A stretch of 47,169 bases of DNA from Clostridia bacterium. Lineage in GTDB: Bacteria > Bacillota > Dehalobacteriia > Dehalobacteriales > Dehalobacteriaceae. Of this stretch, positions 36,111 through 43,566 are shown piece after piece. Numbering within the stretch: the first letter of the stretch is position 1; each line of letters opens with the position of its first letter. The DNA is taken from positions 1-47,169 of the forward strand of contig DUPU01000216.1 of NCBI GenBank assembly GCA_012838175.1. Reading direction: 5' to 3'. The position numbers and the translations under genes are program-made. The notes under the pieces were generated by a model. The model had not been told where the DNA came from. It saw nothing but the letters and a program-made list of their open reading frames with translations, and made no database searches.

Positions 36111-36809
36111 TTAAGAATTAGTTTCTTTATATTTTAAATATCGCCTCACAGCCTCAGTAACTGATTTTCGTACGGTACGACCAATCATACCCCCAACTTC
36201 AGTGGCCGTTCCGGCATAGGGAAGCTTTTCACCCTTTCCTGTTACGGCAACCACCACTGCATCTGTGGATGTACCGGAAGCAGGTTCTCCCGTAAACACG
36301 TCTTTTATCTCTAAATCTTGCAGGGCCATAGTTTTTCCTTCTGTAGCAGTGATAACGGCATTTACCATCGCCCCTTCACTTAAGTTCCCGTCCACAAGAA
36401 CTATTATGTTAATTGTCCCGGCTCCGCTATAACATTTAGGAGGCGGGGTCCCCCCCGCCGCCATAGCATTGCTTGTTCCCGCTGTGGCTATAGCAGTAAC
36501 TGATATATCCCGCCCGATTTCAAATTCTATCGAGGCATCCTTAACATGAGCTGCAGTCATCATTCCCGTAGAATCATCAGGGTTAAGGCCTATTTTTTGA
36601 ATCCCCTTGATGAGATCCTCCATAGGGTTTTCTCCATCATAGCCTTTAATTACCTGTTGATTTACCACGAAATAAGGAGTCTGAAACCCTCCTCCCAATA
36701 CAGAAGAGTTTAAGGTATAAAGCCTTTTTTCAGATGCCAGCACCAAAATTTTATTCTGTTCAAATAATCGTATTCCCGGTACCGGTAAGTTAAAATCAAT
36801 CCTATCCAT
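36111..36809 (-). CDS. cbiZ: Adenosylcobinamide amidohydrolase CbiZ
   Basis: CbiZ removes the lower-ligand side chain from incomplete or foreign corrinoids so they can be rebuilt into the cell's own cobamide. VTAIATAGTSNAMAAGG, GTINIIVLVDGNLSEGAMV, VITATEGKTMALQDL and ASGTSTDAVVVAVTG are typical of the family. I start it at ATG 36809 (232 aa) with an AGGT site. It is placed directly before btuF. Its presence implies use of corrinoid-dependent enzymes and remodelling of imported corrinoids. Confidence 0.9.
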   Translation of the reverse strand: MDRIDFNLPVPGIRLFEQNKILVLASEKRLYTLNSSVLGGGFQTPYFVVNQQVIKGYDGENPMEDLIKGIQKIGLNPDDSTGMMTAAHVKDASIEFEIGRDISVTAIATAGTSNAMAAGGTPPPKCYSGAGTINIIVLVDGNLSEGAMVNAVITATEGKTMALQDLEIKDVFTGEPASGTSTDAVVVAVTGKGEKLPYAGTATEVGGMIGRTVRKSVTEAVRRYLKYKETNS

Positions 36810-36901
36810 AAATTTACCTGCCCTCAATTATATGTATATTCTATCCAACTGACACCTAACTAGCTTAGCATCTAATGAACCAACATGCAATAACCATATT
36901 T

Positions 36902-37198
36902 TTATTTAGATTGCATTATACCAGTCTCTGTTTTAGTACGCCCTCTTTTTAGACCCACATAATATCCCAAGAATCCTGCTCCTAGGGCAGCTTGCAAGGC
37001 AAAAAGAAGACTCTCCGTTTCCCCTCCCGGCGGTTCCCATAAGGGAGCAAACCAAGGTTGATAATCAGGATTAATCTCAATAATTGCCTCTTCCGCCAGG
37101 CCGTCTGCTCCGGCGAACTCAGAACCTTGATTGATAAAAAGGGGAACAACAGTCAAAGTTACTACCAATAATACTATTATTATCCATGACTTTCCCAT
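36902..37198 (-). CDS. cbiN: Cobalt ECF transport accessory protein CbiN
   Basis: A 98-residue protein with two membrane segments and the family block EFAGADGLAEEAI, INPDYQPWFAPLWEPPGG and ESLLFALQAALGAGFLGYYVG. CbiN binds the S-component CbiM and helps load Co2+. It is 2 bp from cbiM. The positive C-terminal tail (LKRGRTKTE) lies inside the cell. Confidence 0.93.
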   Translation of the reverse strand: MGKSWIIIVLLVVTLTVVPLFINQGSEFAGADGLAEEAIIEINPDYQPWFAPLWEPPGGETESLLFALQAALGAGFLGYYVGLKRGRTKTETGIMQSK

Positions 37199-37200
37199 GT

Positions 37201-37953
37201 TTACGCCTCCTTTTCCTTGGCAAACAGATTCAGCAAGCTTAATTCATTTCTGCTGTAAGTAGACAAAAACTTAAACACAATGACAGTTAATAATCCTTCA
37301 CTGATGGCCAATGGAATTTGAGTCACAGCAAAAATGGTTAGAAACTTCACAGCTGAAGCAGTCACCCCGCCGACAGAATCCGGATGTGCCAGTGCCAATT
37401 GAAGTGATGTAGTAACATAAGTTATTAAATTGCCTAGTAATGCCGCCAAAAAAACGGTTATTTCCTGAGAGAGAGCTAATTTTTTCCCTAAGCGGAAAAC
37501 CCAATAGGCCAACATAGGTCCCACCACCGCCATGGAAAAGGTATTGGCTCCCAATGTGGTCAATCCCCCATGAGCCAGTAAAACTGCCTGAAACAATAAT
37601 ACAATGCAGCCGATAACACTCATGGCAAAAGGACCAAAAAGTATGGCACCCAATCCGACACCGGTGGGATGGGAGCTGCTCCCGGTGACGGAAGGAATTT
37701 TTAAAGCAGATAAAACAAAGGCAAAGGCGCCTGCAACCCCCAGCAATAATTTTAGTTCCGGATTTTTTGCCACTTTTCGGGAAATAGAAACAATCCCAAT
37801 AATGACAAAAGGTAAGCTTAAAACATACCAAAAAACGCACCATTTGACCGGCAAAAAGCCTTCCATAATATGCATGGCATAAGCCGGCTGGGGAAAACAC
37901 ATCATCAGCACCACTATGATCAAGGCAAGAAACATCAACAATTGATTTTTCAT
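37201..37953 (-). CDS. cbiM: Cobalt ECF transporter S-component CbiM
   Basis: A 250-residue membrane protein. An N-terminal cleavable signal ([18 protein letters not shown]) exposes MHIMEGFLP, whose N-terminal amine and histidine bind Co2+ in known Cbi[20 protein letters not shown], the second conserved block, is also present, plus about six membrane segments. It is the first gene after tandem cobalamin riboswitches, so cobalt uptake is shut down when cobalamin is plentiful. No cbiQ (T) or cbiO (A) gene follows, which is unusual. Confidence 0.95.
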   Translation of the reverse strand: MKNQLLMFLALIIVVLMMCFPQPAYAMHIMEGFLPVKWCVFWYVLSLPFVIIGIVSISRKVAKNPELKLLLGVAGAFAFVLSALKIPSVTGSSSHPTGVGLGAILFGPFAMSVIGCIVLLFQAVLLAHGGLTTLGANTFSMAVVGPMLAYWVFRLGKKLALSQEITVFLAALLGNLITYVTTSLQLALAHPDSVGGVTASAVKFLTIFAVTQIPLAISEGLLTVIVFKFLSTYSRNELSLLNLFAKEKEA

Positions 37954-38005
37954 AGCACCAACTCCTATTTTTCCTATTATTTATCAAAATTACCATTTAA
38001 TCACA

Positions 38006-38039
38006 CAAAAATTCCCCCTTTACACGGAAAAGGGGGAAT
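38006..38039 (-). terminator. Terminator of the cbiM-proximal cobalamin riboswitch
   Basis: Minus strand ATTCCCCCTTT and AAAGGGGGAAT form a perfect 11-bp stem followed by TTTTG. It lies between the second aptamer and cbiM. Confidence 0.9.
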
Positions 38040-38088
38040 ACACCTAATAACAGTTAAGCCTTACCAGTCTCCTTTGGTTCACGGCTTT

Positions 38089-38249
38089 CTTAAAGGCAGG
38101 TCTTCTGGCTCTCGTGTCATCCTCCTCCCACGTCTTCCCATCCAATATCTCGGACAGTGACATATCGGGGATTTGTCACCGATTACAGCGGCGGATCCGC
38201 ACCGGCATGGTACCGGTTTCCCTATTCTCCTTCTAAAGGCACCTTAAAG
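38089..38249 (-). ncRNA. Cobalamin riboswitch, cbiM-proximal copy
   Basis: On the minus strand the element has GGTGCC, AGGGAAACCGGT, the core CCGCCGCTGTAATCGG, and the B12 box GAGCCAGAAGACCTGCC near the 3' end. Ends CTTTAAGG and CCTTTAAG can close P1 with one mismatch. Followed by a perfect terminator and cbiM. Known members bind adenosyl- or methyl-type cobalamin and switch expression off. Confidence 0.95.
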
Positions 38250-38363
38250 ACATATATTCAATTGTAACCAAGAAAATATATTTTCATGGATTTTTTAAAA
38301 AATTTCAACCCGGCCCGATTTCAGACCGGGCAAAACAAAGGAGTTGTTATGGCTAGAAATTAA

Positions 38364-38392
38364 AACCTCATTTCCCTTAAGAAAATGAGGTT
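38364..38392 (-). terminator. Terminator of the distal cobalamin riboswitch
   Basis: Minus strand AACCTCATTT and AAATGAGGTT form a 10-bp perfect stem with a 9-base loop, followed by TTAATTTC. It lies between the two cobalamin aptamers, with no gene between them. Confidence 0.8.
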
Positions 38393-38448
38393 AAACAACC
38401 ATCCAATCTAAGCCCCCCTTTTCCAGCGAAAGGTTAAAAATGCTTCAT

Positions 38449-38613
38449 ATTTAGGCAGGTTTCCTGACTCACAATCATCACTCCGCCTTACCTTCCCAGG
38501 AATTTTACCCAGTGGTTTAAAAAGCGAAGCTCCTTGTTTACAGTGGCGCGACCGTCCAGGACTTATACCTGGTTCCCTTTTACCCGTTGACCTTAAATCA
38601 ACAGCACCTAAAT
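38449..38613 (-). ncRNA. Cobalamin riboswitch, distal copy
   Basis: On the minus strand ATTTAGG and CCTAAAT close a perfect P1. Inside are GGGAACCAGG, the core CGCGCCACTGTAAAC, GGGAAGG and the 3' box GAGTCAGGAAACCTGCC. It differs in sequence from the proximal copy, so it is not a recent duplication. Both lie on the same transcript before cbiM. Confidence 0.95.
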
Positions 38614-38664
38614 ACACAATCTATTAAATTTTCCCTATTAAAATGTTAACACAATCTGGTTAAA

Positions 38665-38698
38665 AATACAATACACAAATTTTGCGCTATGTTGTCAA
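38665..38698 (-). promoter_or_regulatory. Probable promoter of the cobalt/corrinoid operon
   Basis: Minus strand TTGACA, 17 bases, TGTATT (consensus -35, 4/6 -10), ending about 55 bp before the first cobalamin aptamer. The 15-mer TTGTCAACTTTTTGT (plus strand) that contains this -35 recurs before the aldehyde oxidoreductase operon. Confidence 0.5.
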
Positions 38699-38800
38699 CT
38701 TTTTGTTCAACTTTATAAAGGATCATAAAGGATCTTTTAAATAGGATTTTACTTTTCGGATAATGGGGACTCTGCCTCAATGATAACCTTTCATTTTTGT

Positions 38801-40867
38801 TTATGTGCCATAATAAGGACATTTTTTCCCTAAACATTCCTTGTTTTTCTGATGCTGATTACAAATATATTCAGCATCGTCAATAGATTTAAAATAAGCT
38901 GTGTTTTTCATAAAAGTCTTAATGGAGGTGATAGCCTCACGTTTACAGCATCTCGGGCCACCAAATTTGCTTATTTCCAGCAGAGCACGACCGGTAAGGA
39001 TATTTGCTTCACCGCGTTTTTCTAAAGACAAGGGTGTAACATTATTAATAATTGAAAATGCAATGCCAGTTCCCACACATGCACCGCAAACACCATAATA
39101 TCCACAACTACCGCCGGCTAGATAACTTCCCCTTTTGATTGCTTCCCTGATTAATGTCCTATCTTTTTTCCCTGATAAATTCTGAAACGCAGCTACAAGA
39201 ACTGCCGGAACAATACTATGATACTCCGGTCCATGCATATTTAAGCCGGAAAGATTAAATATTTTTTTTATAAGTTTCATTGGGTTTGTTTCTGCACTGC
39301 CGGCAATTACCTGTTCCACCCTGCCAAGAACATCCATGCTGTGGCATAAGCTGCAGATATAATGGCCCTCGGGACATTTAATATATGTTTCATATTCTTT
39401 TCCGCAGACCTGACAAAGCTCGGTAGAAGCGGATTCTCCGTAGATTAGTTCCTTTCCGCATACCAGGCAGCCTTCGGTTTTCTTTTCCGCTTCAAAAAAG
39501 GAAAATCTTTGTACATGCCCTCGGTATAATGTTTTCCCTTCTGCACTGCTGAGATTATATGCACAAAATGGTATGATCCTGCCATCAGGGCTTAGCACGT
39601 GCAAGCTGCATTCACTAAGCCTTTCCAAATCCAAGTTCCAGCAATCCTGAAATGCCATTCCGGTAATTGTAAATCCGTAGGTTTTTATTCGTTTGATAAA
39701 GTAATCAAACCCGTCCGTTTCATGCTCTGCACGGATCTGATTCTCCTCTTCGTCTTCTCTTACCCATCGCCGGGAGACAAAGTTTTGGTTTTTTTCTACA
39801 GGAGAAATGTTCCTTTCTCCAGTGCAGCATGTATTATTGCTTGACGGTGTCAATTTTTTGACACTTCCATCCGGCATCAGCACAAAACTCCCATGAAATC
39901 CGCACCGAGCGTGATCACATCCAGAGGGGGCAAAATCTTCAACCTGAATAAGGCTCTCGGTTTGATTTTCGATTTCCCTGATGATTTCCGGTAAAGTAAT
40001 CCTTTGTTCATCCCGGGGCGGGTCAGGATATCTTCCGAAATAACTTACCGGTTGAAAATGTATCCCCCTGACATCAGGGATTTTTGACATCCCAAAACGG
40101 ACAATCTCTCCAATATTTCCTGAATTTACACCTGGAACGATTGTGGGTACAAGCACCACGCCCAATTTATTATTACCGCAATTTTCAATTGCTTTTACCT
40201 TTATACCCAACAAATCTCTTCCCCGAAGCCTTCGGTAGATTTCCGCCCTTGTCCCGTCGAATTGCATAAAAACCGAAGACAAACCTGATTCTTTAAGTGC
40301 TTTAACATACTCCGGATCTTGGGCAAGCCTAAGCCCGTTTGTATTTAACTGGATATAAGGAAAACCCATATCTTTTGCCATTTTGATTATTTCCGGAAGA
40401 TCATCCCTGACCGTCGGTTCCCCGCCGGATAAATGAATAAAAGGCTTTCCGGCATCAGCAAGGTGCTGCAGCCACTTTTTTATCGTCTCAAAAGAGGGAT
40501 CTGAAGCTTTTTTTCTGCTATTGGCATAACAAACATTGCAGTTGAGATTGCACCGCTCTGTCACCTCTAACAAGACACAACAGGTTTGCTGTCTGTGGTC
40601 GGGGCATAGTCCGCAGTCATAGGGACAGCCCTTTTCCACCTTGCTCAGGCATTTTTGAGGTTGAGAACGAACTTTGTTCTTTTTCCATGAATAATAATCA
40701 GGCTTACCCTCTCCACGCCAGATAATTGTGGAAAAATCCCCATGATTTTCGCATGTTTTTTCCATATAAATATTACCGCTCTGTAAAACATGCCGGGCCG
40801 GTATTTTACGCAAACACACCGGACATACGCTTTCAGTAAGATGAATTACTTTTTTTGCTTCTGTCAT
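38801..40867 (-). CDS. Radical SAM protein with DUF5714-like cysteine-rich C-terminus (TrsS-like)
   Basis: 688 residues. The N-terminus has ESVCPVCLRKIPARHV and MEKTCENHGDFSTIIWRG, then CPYDCGLCPDHRQQTCC and the radical SAM motif CNLNCNVCYA with HLSGGEPTVRDDL and LNTNGLRLAQ. This part resembles the tetraether-lipid-synthase/MJ0619-type radical SAM group. CxxC pairs follow in the middle (CLVCGKEL, CQVCGKEY). The last third has GSCGYYGVCGACVGTGIA and GGPRCCKREA, a C-GCAxxG-C-C pattern as in DUF5714. I recall related proteins named radical SAM (seleno)protein TrsS near molybdenum hydroxylases; here the corresponding positions are cysteine. The substrate is unknown. It is the last gene of the oxidoreductase operon. 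Confidence 0.8.
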   Translation of the reverse strand: MTEAKKVIHLTESVCPVCLRKIPARHVLQSGNIYMEKTCENHGDFSTIIWRGEGKPDYYSWKKNKVRSQPQKCLSKVEKGCPYDCGLCPDHRQQTCCVLLEVTERCNLNCNVCYANSRKKASDPSFETIKKWLQHLADAGKPFIHLSGGEPTVRDDLPEIIKMAKDMGFPYIQLNTNGLRLAQDPEYVKALKESGLSSVFMQFDGTRAEIYRRLRGRDLLGIKVKAIENCGNNKLGVVLVPTIVPGVNSGNIGEIVRFGMSKIPDVRGIHFQPVSYFGRYPDPPRDEQRITLPEIIREIENQTESLIQVEDFAPSGCDHARCGFHGSFVLMPDGSVKKLTPSSNNTCCTGERNISPVEKNQNFVSRRWVREDEEENQIRAEHETDGFDYFIKRIKTYGFTITGMAFQDCWNLDLERLSECSLHVLSPDGRIIPFCAYNLSSAEGKTLYRGHVQRFSFFEAEKKTEGCLVCGKELIYGESASTELCQVCGKEYETYIKCPEGHYICSLCHSMDVLGRVEQVIAGSAETNPMKLIKKIFNLSGLNMHGPEYHSIVPAVLVAAFQNLSGKKDRTLIREAIKRGSYLAGGSCGYYGVCGACVGTGIAFSIINNVTPLSLEKRGEANILTGRALLEISKFGGPRCCKREAITSIKTFMKNTAYFKSIDDAEYICNQHQKNKECLGKKCPYYGT

Positions 40868-40987
40868 TTAGTCCTCCTAAGCAGTTTGGCACCAGCTTTT
40901 TCGGTTTAAGTTAATCACAGTATGAACAGCAATAATCCGCCACACCCTTGACAATCAATTTGAAGCTAGACTGGGCAGGCACTATTG

Positions 40988-41182
40988 CTATTTATCCTCC
41001 AATTGCATCTCAACATCCGCCATACGCCCTTTTGTCAGTTCCTCCGGAATAAACACCTGGCCGCACTTCGGACATCTCAGCAAATCTGTATGGAAGCTAT
41101 GCCCTAAATATTTAAAAAAAGTTTTTGCTCGCTTAAGCTCCTCCTTACAAAGATGACAAATAAGTTTTTTATCTTCCTTCAA
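40988..41182 (-). CDS. Small four-cysteine protein (DVU_1557-like)
   Basis: A 64-residue protein with two CxxC pairs (LICHLCKEEL and LRCPKCGQVFIPEEL) and the tail GRMADVEMQLEDK. It looks like a small zinc ribbon or rubredoxin-like redox protein; I recall this pattern from the DVU_1557 family near aldehyde oxidoreductases. I start it at TTG 41182, nine bases after AGGAGG. The track start at 41200 is a TTG that overlaps that ribosome site. It begins 4 bp after the stop of the upstream multi-domain gene. Confidence 0.75.
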   Translation of the reverse strand: MKEDKKLICHLCKEELKRAKTFFKYLGHSFHTDLLRCPKCGQVFIPEELTKGRMADVEMQLEDK

Positions 41183-41186
41183 CTGA

Positions 41187-43427
41187 TTATGCCTCCTCAA
41201 TCTTCATCCGATGACTGTAAGCATTAAGCAGTGTAAACCGTCCATCAGCTTCCTGCCGGTATTCCACCCAATATGTCATGTTGCCTATAACTAAATGTCC
41301 GATAAAGGAACCAGTGTGAACATCAACAATTTTTCTGCCACTGCTTTCACAGTATTCCACCACAGACTGAACATCTATTTCCAGAATCATTTGATCATGG
41401 AGCTTTTGCTTCAACTGAGGCGAGATTTCTAACTTAATTTTGTTCTCCATTGGCTCCTTCACTACCTCTTCTTTCCAAAACTCTTTTCTCAGCTTTCTTT
41501 TAAGAATAACTCTATTGTTTCTACGCTCAGATATAGTAGGCGGTTTGCGCCGAGGCCTATTCAAGCCGAATAACACATCAAGTATATGGTAACAAGGTTT
41601 TCCTGCTGCTGAAAAAATATCCCGGCAATTGATACAATAAGCAATATAGGGATGGTTGTTTTCAGCAATCCTTACTTTAATTACCTCTCGGGCATAAGAA
41701 GGATTGGCAATGGATACCTGACCACCCCAACTGCAGCATCGGGCAAACTTACCCTCATAACGAAGGGGTTCAAGACAAAAACCTGCTTGTTTTGTCAGTT
41801 CCCTGACTGCTTGATGTAATTCCGGCTCATGCCGGCTGGTACATGGATCAAAAACCGAAACAATTTCTCCGGCGGCGTCAATGGACGGAGATACCCCAAG
41901 TTTTAAAATTAAATCATAAAGAAACTGACCTTCAATTTCGGGAAGATACTTGTGGAACATCTGCCGGCAGGTAGGACAGGCAAAAACAGCTATAGGCTTT
42001 CCCAAGGAAATCCATTTCTCCTTTAGCTTTACCATGGCATCCTGGAGCAGGGGCTCATCTCCCGCCCAATCAGCAGGGGCACCGCAGCAACTTAACATCA
42101 ATGCTGTATCCGGGTAATGTTCCAATAAAAAACGATAACTCTCGGTAACATATCTTGGGTCAGAAGCGCCTAGCTGACAACCGGGGAAAAACATGTACCT
42201 GCTTTGGGAATAACCCGGAGAACTCTTGCAAAGTGCCGCCGCATCCCCATTGGCAAAATCCATATCACGTAGCCAAAAATCATGATACGCCCACGGCATC
42301 GCTCCTTTTTCCCGCATAGCCCGATGGCTTTGTAGGAGAAAATCACCGGTATCAATCTCTTGGGGGCAAATCTCTTTACACAGGCTGCAGTGATTACATG
42401 TGGAAATGAGGCGAGTAGCAACAGTACCATTTCCGTCCAAAGTCCCGGGATGGACCGTAACCTCAACTTCTTCACCAATTCGTTTCGGATATTTGCCATA
42501 ATACCGCATTAAATCACAATGGCGAATACAAGCATCACAGGAACACTGCAAGCAGCGTTTTGCTTCTGCCATTGCTTCTTCTTGGGTATAGACTTCCCCC
42601 TGTGCAGGAATTACAGGTTCCATTGGCACTATTAAGTCTGTATTCATTTTTATTCTGGTACCGCTCCCCGGTTCGGGCTGGTTCATCGTTCCTGCCTTGA
42701 GGAAACGCTCTATAGCTGTTATCACATGAAGCCCGTCAGCTATGGCTTCTACAATGTTTTTCCCGCATAACTCACCACCAAGAAAAACTCCGGGTTTATT
42801 ACTGGCAAAAGCACCGTGCTCATCTCGCTTCAGTCCGAAATCTGCCCCACCTGCACCGGTAGCCACATATATGGCATCAAACTCCAGATTATCCAAACTT
42901 TTTATTTCCGTATTCAAACATAATTCATATTTTTCATAGCAAAACTGCTGTTGAATATCGGTTAAAAAAACTTCCGGAGGTAAAAGGCTCCAGAGATGTC
43001 CGCCGATCCGGTCTGTTTTCTCGAAAACTGTTACCTGGTATTTTTTCGATGCTAAGCGAAGAGCACATCCTAGTCCACTGATTCCGGCGCCGATAACAGC
43101 AATTCTTTTGTTTTTAGGAGGAAGATTATAATTATTAGGTTTTAAATTCCGGGCATAGTTTATAGCGGCTTTTTCCAGGAGTTTCAGATCAACAGCTTTG
43201 TCTGTTATCCGCCTTGGACATACATTTTTGCAGGGCTCATCACATAACTGGGATACAATACCCGGAAATCCCACCGCATTTAGATAGCTCCTGTAAGCAG
43301 TGTTAAAGCCACCCCGCTGTATCTTGGATATAAAGCTAATAATATCAAACTGGAAAGGACAAGCCGCAGTACAAAAAGGAGGTTCATCCTGTAAACAATT
43401 TTTTATTTGCTTCTTAAAACTTTCCAT
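41187..43427 (-). CDS. FAD/multi-[4Fe-4S]/HdrD-like fusion oxidoreductase
   Basis: 746 residues in five parts. An N-terminal double-cluster domain as in GltD/DPYD (FCTAACPFQFD, CDEPCKNVCPRR) comes first. Next is an FAD Rossmann fold (IAVIGAGISGLGCALRLA, ATGAGGAD) with no visible second NAD-binding fold. Two [4Fe-4S] ferredoxin motifs follow (CLQCSCDACIRHC, CNHCSLCKEICP). Then come two HdrB/D-type CCG domains (FFPGCQLGA...SCCGAP...CPTC and FDPCTSRHE...RCCSWGG...CINC). A last domain of about 85 residues (PQLKQKLHDQMILEIDVQSV) is unknown to me. It can pass electrons through flavin, clusters and a disulfide-reductase-like site. It lies directly after the aldehyde oxidoreductase gene. ATG 43427 has GGAG six bases upstream. 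Confidence 0.85.
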   Translation of the reverse strand: MESFKKQIKNCLQDEPPFCTAACPFQFDIISFISKIQRGGFNTAYRSYLNAVGFPGIVSQLCDEPCKNVCPRRITDKAVDLKLLEKAAINYARNLKPNNYNLPPKNKRIAVIGAGISGLGCALRLASKKYQVTVFEKTDRIGGHLWSLLPPEVFLTDIQQQFCYEKYELCLNTEIKSLDNLEFDAIYVATGAGGADFGLKRDEHGAFASNKPGVFLGGELCGKNIVEAIADGLHVITAIERFLKAGTMNQPEPGSGTRIKMNTDLIVPMEPVIPAQGEVYTQEEAMAEAKRCLQCSCDACIRHCDLMRYYGKYPKRIGEEVEVTVHPGTLDGNGTVATRLISTCNHCSLCKEICPQEIDTGDFLLQSHRAMREKGAMPWAYHDFWLRDMDFANGDAAALCKSSPGYSQSRYMFFPGCQLGASDPRYVTESYRFLLEHYPDTALMLSCCGAPADWAGDEPLLQDAMVKLKEKWISLGKPIAVFACPTCRQMFHKYLPEIEGQFLYDLILKLGVSPSIDAAGEIVSVFDPCTSRHEPELHQAVRELTKQAGFCLEPLRYEGKFARCCSWGGQVSIANPSYAREVIKVRIAENNHPYIAYCINCRDIFSAAGKPCYHILDVLFGLNRPRRKPPTISERRNNRVILKRKLRKEFWKEEVVKEPMENKIKLEISPQLKQKLHDQMILEIDVQSVVEYCESSGRKIVDVHTGSFIGHLVIGNMTYWVEYRQEADGRFTLLNAYSHRMKIEEA

Positions 43428-43566
43428 ATAAAACTCCATTTAATAAATTCTTTTAATATTATTTTAATACTGGTTTAGATTTTATCATAATGGATATTAT
43501 TAATATGCCCGTACTGTGCAAATATGCACAGTTCGGGCATAGGTAAATTTAAATGGATAACTGTAA

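Noticed and set aside
37298-37996. 232-aa minus-strand ORF overlapping cbiM
   Set aside because: It is a shadow frame of cbiM with many Cys/His/Phe residues and no family resemblance.
38264-38340. GC-rich inverted repeat (CCCGG...CCGGG) between the two cobalamin riboswitches
   Set aside because: It is a plausible hairpin, but the following sequence lacks a clean T tract and it is not needed to explain the leader, so I do not call it.
38408-38617. 69-aa minus-strand ORF
   Set aside because: It is a chance frame through the distal cobalamin riboswitch.
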